DNA of 5,828 bases from Candidatus Ratteibacteria bacterium (GCA_028697565.1 JAQVEU010000063.1:1-5828), one strand, 5' to 3'. Numbered from the stretch's first letter, positions 1-5,828 are shown. Numbers and translations: made by a program. Notes: generated by a model from the sequence alone, not told the origin.

Positions 1-2616
1 TCTACAACACACATATTTTCACCAGCAAGTGGCAAACCTATTGTTTCTCCAACAAGAGATATTGTGATGGGTTGTACATATTTAACGTTCCAGAGTGAAG
101 AAGAGATATATCCGCATATATTATCTGGTTTTAATGAAGCCGTTTATCTATATGACCTTGGTTATCTTGAACTACACAGACCTATAAAGGTCAGGTGTGA
201 TACAGGTGAGATTATAACAACCACAGTAGGAAAAATAATATTTAACGAAATAGTGCCTCTGGAGATTCCATATAAAAATGAAACATTTGACAAAGGAGGT
301 CTGGAAAAGTTGATCGAAGAGATAACTAATAAATGTGGATATGAGGCAATTGTTCAATTTCTTGATGATGTCAAAAATTTAGGTTTTATCTTTTCAACAA
401 CAGGTGGAATAACAATAGGTATAGATGACCTTAAGATACCCCCTGTAAGAGACCAAATTCTTGCAGAGGCAGAAAAAAAGGCAGAAAAAATAAGGAAAAA
501 TTATCAGTTAGGGATTATATCCGAAGGTGAAAGATACAATAAATTAGTAGACCTATGGACATCTGTAACGAATGAAATACAACAGGCGGTGGTATCAACA
601 CTAAGGGAAGATGTAACCACAAAACCTTTCAGAATCAATCCTATTTATCTAATGATATCTTCAGGAGCAAGAGGTAATAAATCACAGGCAAATCAGTTAA
701 TGGGAATTAGAGGACTGATGATAAGGCCTAAAAAAGTTACAGGAGAAATTGGAGAAATTATAGAGACCCCTGTCAAAAAGAATTTTAAGGAGGGTCTATC
801 TCTACTTGAATATTTCATATCAGTACATGGTGGAAGAAAAGGACTTGTTGATACTGCCTTGAAAACATCAGATGCTGGATATCTCAGCAGGAAACTTGTA
901 GACGTGTCTCATTCTGTTATTATTAAAGAAGAGGACTGTGGAACATTGGAAGGTATTTTAATAAGCCCTCTTACTCTCGTGGATGAAGAGATTCTTTCAC
1001 TAAAAGACAGAATTATAGGAAGGGTGGCCCTTGATAATATAGTGGATATTGTTACAGATACAATTATTGTAAAGGCAGGAGAGGTTATAAACGAAGAAAA
1101 GGCACAGGCCATTGTTGATGCAGGAATAAATAAGTTAAGGATACGGTCTGTACTTACCTGCCGCTCGGAAAAAGGTGTATGTGCCAAGTGTTATGGGTGG
1201 GACCTCGCAAGGAAGAAACTTGTAAATATTGGTGAGGCGGTGGGAGTTATAGCTGCCCAGTCAATTGGAGAGCCAGGAACACAACTTACCCTTAGAACAT
1301 TTCATACAGGCGGAGCAGCATCACGTGGAACAGGTGCTTCTTCTTATAAAGCACCTCAGGACTGTACAGTAAAGTATCTTGAAAACCTCAAAGTTGGGAA
1401 GAACAGAAAAGGCAGGGATGTTGTTATTCAAAGAGAAGGAAAGATAGGACTCTATGATGAAAGAGGACGAGAAATAGACACCTATAATTTAAGGGTTGGT
1501 ACAGAAATCCTTGTTAAAAATGGACAGAAGGTTGAGGCAGGCAAAGTAATTGTTCACTGGGACCCTTATTCAACACCTGTTATATCAGAATATGAGGGAA
1601 CTATTGCCTACAAAGATATAGAGGTAGGGAAGACCGTAAAAGAAGAAATGGACCCAGGGACAGGTATTAGAAGGAAGATTGTTATAAGACATAAAGAAGA
1701 GATGGACCCGCAAATTCTTGTACTGGATGATAAAAAACATATAGTTGGTGCTTACCATATTCCTGAAGATGCACATATTATGGTAAAGGAAGGCGACAGA
1801 GTGTATTCTGGAGATATACTTGCAAAGATATTCCGAACAACAGAGCGAAGAGTTCAGGATATCACCGGTGGACTTCCGCGTGTAACAGAGCTATTTGAAG
1901 CCCGCATGCCAAAAAACCCGGCAATATTGAGTGAAATTGAAGGAAAGGTAGAAATCATTCCTGATGAAAAAGGAATAAGGAAAGTGAGAATCTACAATCC
2001 AGAAACAGGCAGCCAAAAGGAATATAATATACCACCAGGTAAAAACCTCTTAGTTGGCAGCGGTGACACTGTAAAGGCAGGTGAAAAAATTACAGATGGT
2101 CCTATAGTTCTTAAAGATATATTGAAGATTGAAGGAGAGAAGAAGACACAAGAATACCTGCTAAATGAAATACAGAGTGTTTACCGGGTTGAAGGAGTTA
2201 TGATAAGTGATAAACACATAGAGATAATAATTCGTCAGATGCTTTCCAAAGTTAGAGTAGAGAACCCCGGTGATACCTATCTTCTTGAAGGTGAAGAGAT
2301 AGATAGAGTGAAAGCACAAAAAATTAATGAGACACTGCCAAAGAATAAAAAACTGGCTACCTTTAGTCCCCAGGTTTTAGGTATTACAAGGGTGGCACTA
2401 ACCAGTGAAAGTTTTATATCATCTGCATCCTTCCAGGAAACAATGAAAGTACTAACCAATGCGGCATTACTTGGAGCAGAGGATCATCTTGAAGGACTAA
2501 AGGAAAATGTAATCCTCGGGAGATTAATTCCTGCTGGAACGGGTTTATTTATAAAAGAAGGAGTAGAAACATCGCTTACAGAACCAGTTATGGAAGAAGA
2601 ACCACTGGAAAAGTAG
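1..2616 (+). CDS. rpoC: DNA-directed RNA polymerase subunit beta' (C-terminal 871 residues, 5' end outside window)
   Basis: This is the catalytic beta' subunit, which with beta forms the RNA polymerase active-site cleft. The frame is open from base 1, and the first residues (HIFSPASGKPIVSPTRDIVMG) match the region near E. coli residue 486. The GTG at 64 is therefore an internal Val, not a start, and the NADFDGD Mg-binding loop lies upstream of the window. Visible in fragment numbering are: the bridge-helix region with SGARG at 221-225; the HGGRKGLVDTALKTSDAGYLSRKLVDV block; four zinc-binding Cys (313, 387, 394, 397) with exactly the E. coli spacing; the trigger-loop N-helix GEPGTQLTLRTFHTGG, with R432 and H435 retained; a roughly 170-residue insertion of SI3 type; the trigger-loop C-half from QDITGGLPRVTELFEAR (619 on); and the C-terminal LKENVILGRLIPAGTG. 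The reading frame is intact to TAG at 2614-2616. The C-terminal tail after that motif is short and acidic. rpsL follows after 11 bases. The identification is certain; the SI3 label rests on position and length. Confidence 0.98.
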   Translation, partial: STTHIFSPASGKPIVSPTRDIVMGCTYLTFQSEEEIYPHILSGFNEAVYLYDLGYLELHRPIKVRCDTGEIITTTVGKIIFNEIVPLEIPYKNETFDKGGLEKLIEEITNKCGYEAIVQFLDDVKNLGFIFSTTGGITIGIDDLKIPPVRDQILAEAEKKAEKIRKNYQLGIISEGERYNKLVDLWTSVTNEIQQAVVSTLREDVTTKPFRINPIYLMISSGARGNKSQANQLMGIRGLMIRPKKVTGEIGEIIETPVKKNFKEGLSLLEYFISVHGGRKGLVDTALKTSDAGYLSRKLVDVSHSVIIKEEDCGTLEGILISPLTLVDEEILSLKDRIIGRVALDNIVDIVTDTIIVKAGEVINEEKAQAIVDAGINKLRIRSVLTCRSEKGVCAKCYGWDLARKKLVNIGEAVGVIAAQSIGEPGTQLTLRTFHTGGAASRGTGASSYKAPQDCTVKYLENLKVGKNRKGRDVVIQREGKIGLYDERGREIDTYNLRVGTEILVKNGQKVEAGKVIVHWDPYSTPVISEYEGTIAYKDIEVGKTVKEEMDPGTGIRRKIVIRHKEEMDPQILVLDDKKHIVGAYHIPEDAHIMVKEGDRVYSGDILAKIFRTTERRVQDITGGLPRVTELFEARMPKNPAILSEIEGKVEIIPDEKGIRKVRIYNPETGSQKEYNIPPGKNLLVGSGDTVKAGEKITDGPIVLKDILKIEGEKKTQEYLLNEIQSVYRVEGVMISDKHIEIIIRQMLSKVRVENPGDTYLLEGEEIDRVKAQKINETLPKNKKLATFSPQVLGITRVALTSESFISSASFQETMKVLTNAALLGAEDHLEGLKENVILGRLIPAGTGLFIKEGVETSLTEPVMEEEPLEK

Positions 2617-2622
2617 AGGAGG
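2617..2622 (+). promoter_or_regulatory. Shine-Dalgarno sequence of rpsL
   Basis: A full AGGAGG lies 5 bases before the rpsL ATG, directly after the rpoC stop codon. It supports the chosen rpsL start and translation in the same message as rpoC. Confidence 0.9.
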
Positions 2623-2627
2623 AATAT

Positions 2628-3026
2628 ATGCCTACTTATAATCAGCTTTTAAAAAAGAAAAGGGTACATAAAGAAAAAAGGTCAAAATCTACAGCTCTTG
2701 AAAGGAACCCTCAGAAAAGGGGTGTCTGTCTCTATGTCAAAACGGTTACACCTAAAAAGCCTAATTCTGCTTTGAGAAAGATAGCAAAAGTAAGATTAAC
2801 CAATGGGAAAGAAGTAATTGCATATATTCCCGGTATTGGCCATAATCTACAGGAACACTCAATTGTACTTGTAAGAGGTGGTAGAGTAAGGGACCTACCC
2901 GGTGTAAAATACCATATTCTTCGTGGAGTTCTTGATACAGGTGGAGTTGAAGGAAGAAAAAAATCTCGTTCAAAATATGGTGCAAAAAAGTCAAAAGAAA
3001 AGGGAGAAAAGAAAGCGGAGGGATAA
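2628..3026 (+). CDS. rpsL: 30S ribosomal protein S12
   Basis: S12 sits at the 30S decoding centre, where it monitors codon-anticodon pairing and contacts the streptomycin site. The 132-residue product aligns without gaps to E. coli S12 over most of its length: QKRGVC (29-34), TPKKPNSALRK (41-51), RLTNGKEV (56-63), GHNLQEHS (71-78), RGGRVRDLPGVKYH (83-96) and RSKYG near the end. The C-terminus is a Lys/Glu-rich tail about eight residues longer than in E. coli. Lys43, where streptomycin-resistance changes are common, is the normal Lys. Position 88, usually Lys, is Arg (AGG codon, 2889-2891). Asp89, the site methylthiolated by RimO in some bacteria, and Pro91 are kept. The ATG follows a perfect AGGAGG. 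The stop codon lies 3 bases before rpsG, and the rpsG ribosome-binding site is inside the end of this gene. The family assignment is certain. Confidence 0.98.
   Translation: MPTYNQLLKKKRVHKEKRSKSTALERNPQKRGVCLYVKTVTPKKPNSALRKIAKVRLTNGKEVIAYIPGIGHNLQEHSIVLVRGGRVRDLPGVKYHILRGVLDTGGVEGRKKSRSKYGAKKSKEKGEKKAEG
3017..3021 (+). promoter_or_regulatory. Shine-Dalgarno sequence of rpsG, inside the rpsL end
   Basis: GGAGG lies 8 bases before the rpsG ATG and is embedded in the last codons of rpsL (stop 3024-3026). Ribosomes finishing rpsL would pass over this site, which fits translational coupling. The 3-base spacer leaves no room for the long structured S7-binding leader known between rpsL and rpsG in E. 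coli. Confidence 0.85.
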
Positions 3027-3029
3027 AAA

Positions 3030-3500
3030 ATGCCAAGGCGTAAAAGAGCAGAAAAGAGAGAAATAAAAGGAGATTTCAGATATAATGACCTTGAGGTATC
3101 TGCTTTTATAAATGTACTTATGAAGGATGGAGAAAAAAGCTCAGCATATAGATTATTCTGTGATGCAATGGATATAATAAAGGAGAGGACAAAAGAAGAT
3201 CCACTTTCTGTTTTCAAAAAAGCACTGAACAATGTCAAACCAAAATTAGAAGTTAGACCAAGAAGGGTTGGAGGTGCAACATATCAAATTCCTGTTGAGG
3301 TTCCTCCAAGAAGAAGCCTTGCTCTTGCAATAAGATGGATGATTAACTCCGCAAGGTCAAGAAAAGGTAAGAGTATCGCAGAGAAATTGGTTGATGAATT
3401 TCTTGAGGCAGCAAAGGGTGAAGGAACAAGCGTAAAGAAAAAAGAAGAAACCCATAAGATGGCTGAATCTAACCGTGCATTTGCTCACTACAGATGGTAA
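3030..3500 (+). CDS. rpsG: 30S ribosomal protein S7
   Basis: S7 is the primary 16S rRNA-binding protein that starts assembly of the 30S head and lies by the E-site tRNA and mRNA exit. The 156-residue length is the usual one for many bacteria, without the E. coli C-terminal extension. Seen in the sequence are: the basic N-terminus MPRRKRAEKREI; the helix DLEVSAFINVLMKDGEKS (20-37); the RRVGGATYQIPVEV strand-loop (about 78-91), which contributes to the tRNA/mRNA-facing beta hairpin; the ALAIRW helix; and the conserved C-terminus KKKEETHKMAESNRAFAHYRW, which ends the protein. Residue 35 is Glu, where E. coli and B. subtilis have Lys in the DGKK motif. The ATG start is supported by GGAGG at proper spacing. 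It is the last gene of the tightly packed rpoC-rpsL-rpsG block; fusA is 96 bases away. The assignment is certain. Confidence 0.98.
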   Translation: MPRRKRAEKREIKGDFRYNDLEVSAFINVLMKDGEKSSAYRLFCDAMDIIKERTKEDPLSVFKKALNNVKPKLEVRPRRVGGATYQIPVEVPPRRSLALAIRWMINSARSRKGKSIAEKLVDEFLEAAKGEGTSVKKKEETHKMAESNRAFAHYRW

Positions 3501-3535
3501 TATCCTAAAATTAAATATCTAGTTCACTACCCTGA

Positions 3536-3565
3536 TTGAGAAATAGTAAGTAGAAAGAATAAAAT
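3536..3565 (+). promoter_or_regulatory. Candidate sigma70-type promoter for fusA
   Basis: TTGAGA (3536-3541; 5 of 6 matches to TTGACA) is followed after 18 bases by TAAAAT (3560-3565; 5 of 6 matches to TATAAT). Transcription would start near 3572, leaving a leader of about 25 bases before fusA. Such matches can arise by chance in AT-rich DNA. The only support beyond the match is that this is the first real gap in an otherwise tightly packed operon. Confidence 0.45.
3549..3563 (+). repeat. 15-base repeat unit shared with the spacer after fusA
   Basis: AGTAGAAAGAATAAA here differs by one base from AGTAGCAAGAATAAA at 5710-5724, the left arm of the inverted-repeat element after fusA. Only this one arm is present; no matching right arm or C/G hairpin is seen in the gap. 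The copy covers the end of the spacer and most of the -10 box of the candidate fusA promoter. It could be a remnant or solo copy of the element. Confidence 0.6.
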
Positions 3566-3596
3566 TTTTTTGTTTTGCGTTTTTAATTTTTAAAAT
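3566..3596 (+). promoter_or_regulatory. U-rich leader of fusA without Shine-Dalgarno sequence
   Basis: The 31 bases before the fusA ATG are nearly all T and A, with several T-runs and no GGAG, AGGA or GAGG. An in-frame TAA at 3591-3593 rules out an upstream start, so the missing ribosome-binding site is not due to a misplaced start. Unstructured U-rich leaders can bind ribosomal protein S1, which may be how initiation works here; that is inference. Confidence 0.5.
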
Positions 3597-5657
3597 ATGG
3601 ATATTACAAAGATAAGGAATATCGGGATAATAGCACATATAGATGCTGGAAAAACAACTACTACAGAAAGATTATTATTTTATACTGGCAAGACCTATAA
3701 AATAGGTGAAGTAGACGAAGGAACAGCTGTAATGGACTGGATGGACCAGGAAAAAGAACGAGGCATAACTATTTTTGCGGCTGCGACTACATGCTATTGG
3801 AAAGAATATAAAATAAATATAATTGATACACCTGGCCATGTTGATTTCACTGTAGAAGTAGAGAGAGCACTAAGGGTCTTAGATGGGGCTATAACAATCT
3901 TTTGCGGAGTAGGGGGTGTTCAGCCACAGTCAGAAACAGTATGGAGACAAAGTAGTAGGTATAATATACCCCGTCTGGTATACATAAATAAGATGGACAG
4001 AACCGGAGCCGACTTTTATAGAGTAGTAAAAGAAATTCATAAAAAACTCCAGTCAGTCCCTTTAATTCTTCATCTTCCAGTGTTTTCAGGAGACGAGTTT
4101 CAAGGAATAATTGACATTGTAAAAGGACGGGCTATCTTTTATACTTCTGAAGATGAAAGAAATGCTGTAGAAAGAGAAATACCAGATAGTATGAAAGAAG
4201 AAGCGACAAATTATAGAAATATCCTTATTGAAAAACTTGCAGATGTTGATGAAAAAATTATGAAAAAGTATTTAGAAGGTGAAGAAATAAAAATATACGA
4301 GATAAAAGATGCTATAAGAAAAGGCACTCTTGAATGTAAGTATTTCCCTGTTTTTTGTGGTACATCTCTTAGAAATAAAGGTGCACTCTTGTTATTAGAT
4401 GCTATAGTGGACTATCTACCATCTCCTGCTGATAGAGGAAAGATAGAAGGGGTAAACCCATTGACTGGCGAGAGAATTAAACTGGTACCATCGGAAGAAG
4501 AGAAATTTTCTATGTACGCCTTTAAAGTATATAATGACCAACATAAAGGCCGGCTGGTATATACAAGAATCTATTCAGGAATATTGAAAAGGGGACATAG
4601 TGTATATAACTGGACAAGAAATTGTAAAGAACGAATTATGAAAATATTTGAGGTACATGCAGATAGATATTATGAAAAAGAAGAAACAAATGCAGGAGAT
4701 ATTGTTGCTATTGCAGGACTTAAACAAAGTTATACAGGAGATACAATTGCAGATAAGAATTGTCCAGTTATCTTTGAAAACTTAAAATTCCCTGAACCTG
4801 TAATATATGTTTCCATAGAACCGAAGGTACAGTCGGAACAGGATAAGGTATACAGTACTCTTTTAAAAATAGCGGAAGAAGATCCTACTATAAAAGTTAA
4901 GATAGATGAGGAAACCGGGCAGATAATTCTTATGGGTATTGGTGAATTACAAATAGAGGTTATAGCCGAACGTTTAAGAAGAGGATACAATCTGAATATA
5001 CGTGTAGGGAAACCTGAAGTAGCATATAGAGAAACTATCACTGTTGTAGCAAAAGGTGAAGGTAAATTCATTAAAAAAGGGACCGAAAGAGAAAAGGGAC
5101 ACTATGGACATGTTGTTCTTAGTGTAGAACCACTATCAAGAGGTAAAAAATTTGTATTCGAAAATTTTGTGGACGATAGCAAAATCCCTGCACAATTTAT
5201 ACATTCTATAGAAGAAGGTGTTTATGAGGCGATGGAATGCGGTGTACTCTTGGGAGTCCCTGTTGTGGATATAAAAGTAATAGTAATAGATGGCTCTTTT
5301 CATCCTGTAGACTCTAATGAAATTGCCTATAGAATAGCCGCTTCAATGGCTTTTGCAGATGCATGCAGAAAAGCAGCACCTGTACTACTTGAGCCAATTA
5401 TGAAAATAGAGATTGCAGTCCCTGAAGAGTTTTTAGGTGAGGTCCTGGCGGATCTTAATTTGAGAAATGGGAGGATAGAACAGATTGATACCCAGAGTGG
5501 TTTTAAAATAGTGGATGGATATGTTCCTTTACGAACTGTTTTTGGGTATGCAACTGTATTAAGGTCATTGACACAGGGAAGAGGAAATTATATAATAGAA
5601 CCTTCGTATTATGAAATTGTTCCTGAAACAGAGATGAAGAAAATAACAGGAAAGTAA
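3597..5657 (+). CDS. fusA: Translation elongation factor G
   Basis: EF-G is the GTPase that moves tRNAs and mRNA through the ribosome and, with RRF, recycles ribosomes. The 686-residue product has all five domains: GTPase domain (1 to about 285) with G1 AHIDAGKT (13-20), switch I RGITI (55-59), G3 DTPGH (77-81), G4 NKMD (131-134) and G5-like GTSLRNKG (255-262, Ser for the usual Ala); domain II (about 286-395); domain III with FPEPVI and GIGELQIEVI; domain IV (about 470-602), with the tip histidine H569 in DGSFHPVDSNE; and domain V (about 603-686). It is slightly shorter than E. coli EF-G. Oddities are Gln452 in place of the GELH histidine, and Phe60 after RGITI, where Thr or Gln is usual. ATG 3597 is the earliest possible start, because TAA precedes it in frame by one codon. 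It resembles the main EF-G rather than Tet(M)- or LepA-type relatives. The location next to rpsL-rpsG supports this being the housekeeping copy. Confidence 0.97.
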   Translation: MDITKIRNIGIIAHIDAGKTTTTERLLFYTGKTYKIGEVDEGTAVMDWMDQEKERGITIFAAATTCYWKEYKINIIDTPGHVDFTVEVERALRVLDGAITIFCGVGGVQPQSETVWRQSSRYNIPRLVYINKMDRTGADFYRVVKEIHKKLQSVPLILHLPVFSGDEFQGIIDIVKGRAIFYTSEDERNAVEREIPDSMKEEATNYRNILIEKLADVDEKIMKKYLEGEEIKIYEIKDAIRKGTLECKYFPVFCGTSLRNKGALLLLDAIVDYLPSPADRGKIEGVNPLTGERIKLVPSEEEKFSMYAFKVYNDQHKGRLVYTRIYSGILKRGHSVYNWTRNCKERIMKIFEVHADRYYEKEETNAGDIVAIAGLKQSYTGDTIADKNCPVIFENLKFPEPVIYVSIEPKVQSEQDKVYSTLLKIAEEDPTIKVKIDEETGQIILMGIGELQIEVIAERLRRGYNLNIRVGKPEVAYRETITVVAKGEGKFIKKGTEREKGHYGHVVLSVEPLSRGKKFVFENFVDDSKIPAQFIHSIEEGVYEAMECGVLLGVPVVDIKVIVIDGSFHPVDSNEIAYRIAASMAFADACRKAAPVLLEPIMKIEIAVPEEFLGEVLADLNLRNGRIEQIDTQSGFKIVDGYVPLRTVFGYATVLRSLTQGRGNYIIEPSYYEIVPETEMKKITGK

Positions 5658-5681
5658 CTCAGTCAATTATATTAACTAAGA

Positions 5682-5716
5682 AGTAGCGAGTAGAAAGTAG
5701 AGAGTAGCAAGTAGCA
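5682..5716 (+). repeat. Heptad tandem repeat AGTAGNN, five copies
   Basis: Five consecutive 7-base units start with AGTAG: AGTAGCG, AGTAGAA, AGTAGAG, AGTAGCA, AGTAGCA, followed by a diverged AGAATAA. Only the last two bases of each unit vary. It starts 24 bases after the fusA stop codon. The last unit is also the start of the left arm of the inverted repeat that follows. Confidence 0.85.
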
Positions 5717-5796
5717 AGAATAAAGCAAAATCCCCTCTCACCCCCCTTTATAAAAGGGGGGATGGGAGATATTGTTTAATGTTTATACTTGCTACT
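5710..5796. repeat. 87-base nested inverted-repeat element (MITE- or REP-like)
   Basis: The outer arms AGTAGCAAGAATAAA (5710-5724) and TTTATACTTGCTACT (5782-5796) are complementary at 14 of 15 positions. They enclose a second, C/G-rich inverted repeat centred on 5751. There is no open reading frame inside. The size, terminal inverted repeats and intergenic site resemble a small non-autonomous element or palindromic repeat. GAAGTA occurs on both sides (5680-5685 and 5797-5802) and could be a target duplication, but the heptad repeat makes such a match weak evidence. Confidence 0.6.
5735..5768. terminator. Strong hairpin after fusA, possible transcription terminator
   Basis: CCCCCCTTT (5741-5749) pairs with AAAGGGGGG (5753-5761) as a perfect 9-base stem with a 3-base ATA loop. 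After one bulged A (5762), six more pairs form between 5735-5740 and 5763-5768, with one G-U. No T-run follows on the + strand, so it is a poor canonical terminator for fusA. On the - strand the stem is followed by ATTTTGCTTTATT, which is closer to a terminator for a gene arriving from the right. It may act only as a 3'-end RNA stabiliser or be the core of the repeat element. The bases to the window end (5797-5828) show no gene or clear signal. Confidence 0.4.
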
Positions 5797-5828
5797 GAAG
5801 TATGAACGGGGTTTAAGGATATTAAATA

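Noticed and set aside
64..69. GTG and ATG codons that could be read as the start of the first gene
   Set aside because: The frame is open to base 1 and the preceding residues (HIFSPASGKPIVSPTRDI) are conserved beta' sequence, so these codons are internal.
2732..3238. Long minus-strand open frame of 168 codons across rpsL and rpsG
   Set aside because: It lies entirely antisense to two certain ribosomal protein genes, and its translation looks like a composition shadow with no recognisable motif.
3521..3530. Possible right arm of the repeat in the rpsG-fusA gap (AGTTCACTAC)
   Set aside because: It shares only CTAC and scattered bases with the ACTTGCTACT arm, so a full element in this gap is not supported.
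3561..3596. T-runs after rpsG as a Rho-independent terminator
   Set aside because: No G/C-rich stem precedes the T-runs. The gap is AT-rich without a credible hairpin.
3570..3596. Alternative promoter TTGTTT with TAAAAT just before the fusA ATG
   Set aside because: The spacing is only 15 bases and transcription would start inside the coding region, downstream of the ATG. The TTGAGA/TAAAAT pair fits better.
4730..5071. Minus-strand open frame of 113 codons inside fusA
   Set aside because: It is antisense to conserved EF-G domains II-IV and shows no start signal or recognisable motif.
5661..5677. Small AT-rich imperfect palindrome just after the fusA stop codon
   Set aside because: Only six pairs with a mismatch and an AT-rich stem; expected by chance in such DNA.
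5682..5796. CRISPR array
   Set aside because: The units are 7 bases long without unique spacers, and no cas gene is present.

Overview
The window is an AT-rich piece of a bacterial chromosome carrying the core transcription-translation cluster, all on the + strand: the 3' two-thirds of rpoC (RNA polymerase beta'), rpsL (ribosomal protein S12), rpsG (ribosomal protein S7) and fusA (elongation factor G). The beta' fragment has a large insertion in the trigger loop, in the position of the SI3 insertion of E. coli and many other Gram-negative-type (diderm) bacteria. That argues against Firmicutes, Actinobacteria or Thermus. The AT-rich code, diverged but intact core proteins and simple heptad and C/G-hairpin repeats in the spacers would fit an uncultivated diderm lineage, perhaps in the wider PVC group such as Omnitrophota. 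This placement is a guess and is not shown by the sequence.

Layout. 1-2616 is rpoC, open at the left edge; about 485 residues, including the catalytic NADFDGD loop, lie outside the window. After 11 bases comes rpsL (2628-3026), and after 3 bases rpsG (3030-3500). Both have strong Shine-Dalgarno sequences, so rpoC-rpsL-rpsG look like one transcription unit with close translational linkage. A 96-base AT-rich gap (3501-3596) then separates fusA (3597-5657). The gap holds a plausible sigma70-type promoter, a 15-base repeat unit and a U-rich leader with no Shine-Dalgarno sequence. fusA is followed by 171 bases of non-coding DNA (5658-5828) with a heptad tandem repeat and a nested inverted-repeat element. 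The tuf gene that often follows fusA is not in this stretch.

Functionally the genes supply RNA polymerase, two 30S proteins (S12 at the decoding centre, S7 as head-assembly protein and E-site neighbour) and the translocase. No new multi-gene system is visible. The best leads are natural residue changes at known drug-target positions (S12 Arg88 where Lys is usual; EF-G Gln452 where the domain III GELH histidine is usual), and a spacer repeat found as a complete inverted-repeat element after fusA and as a single half inside the putative fusA promoter.
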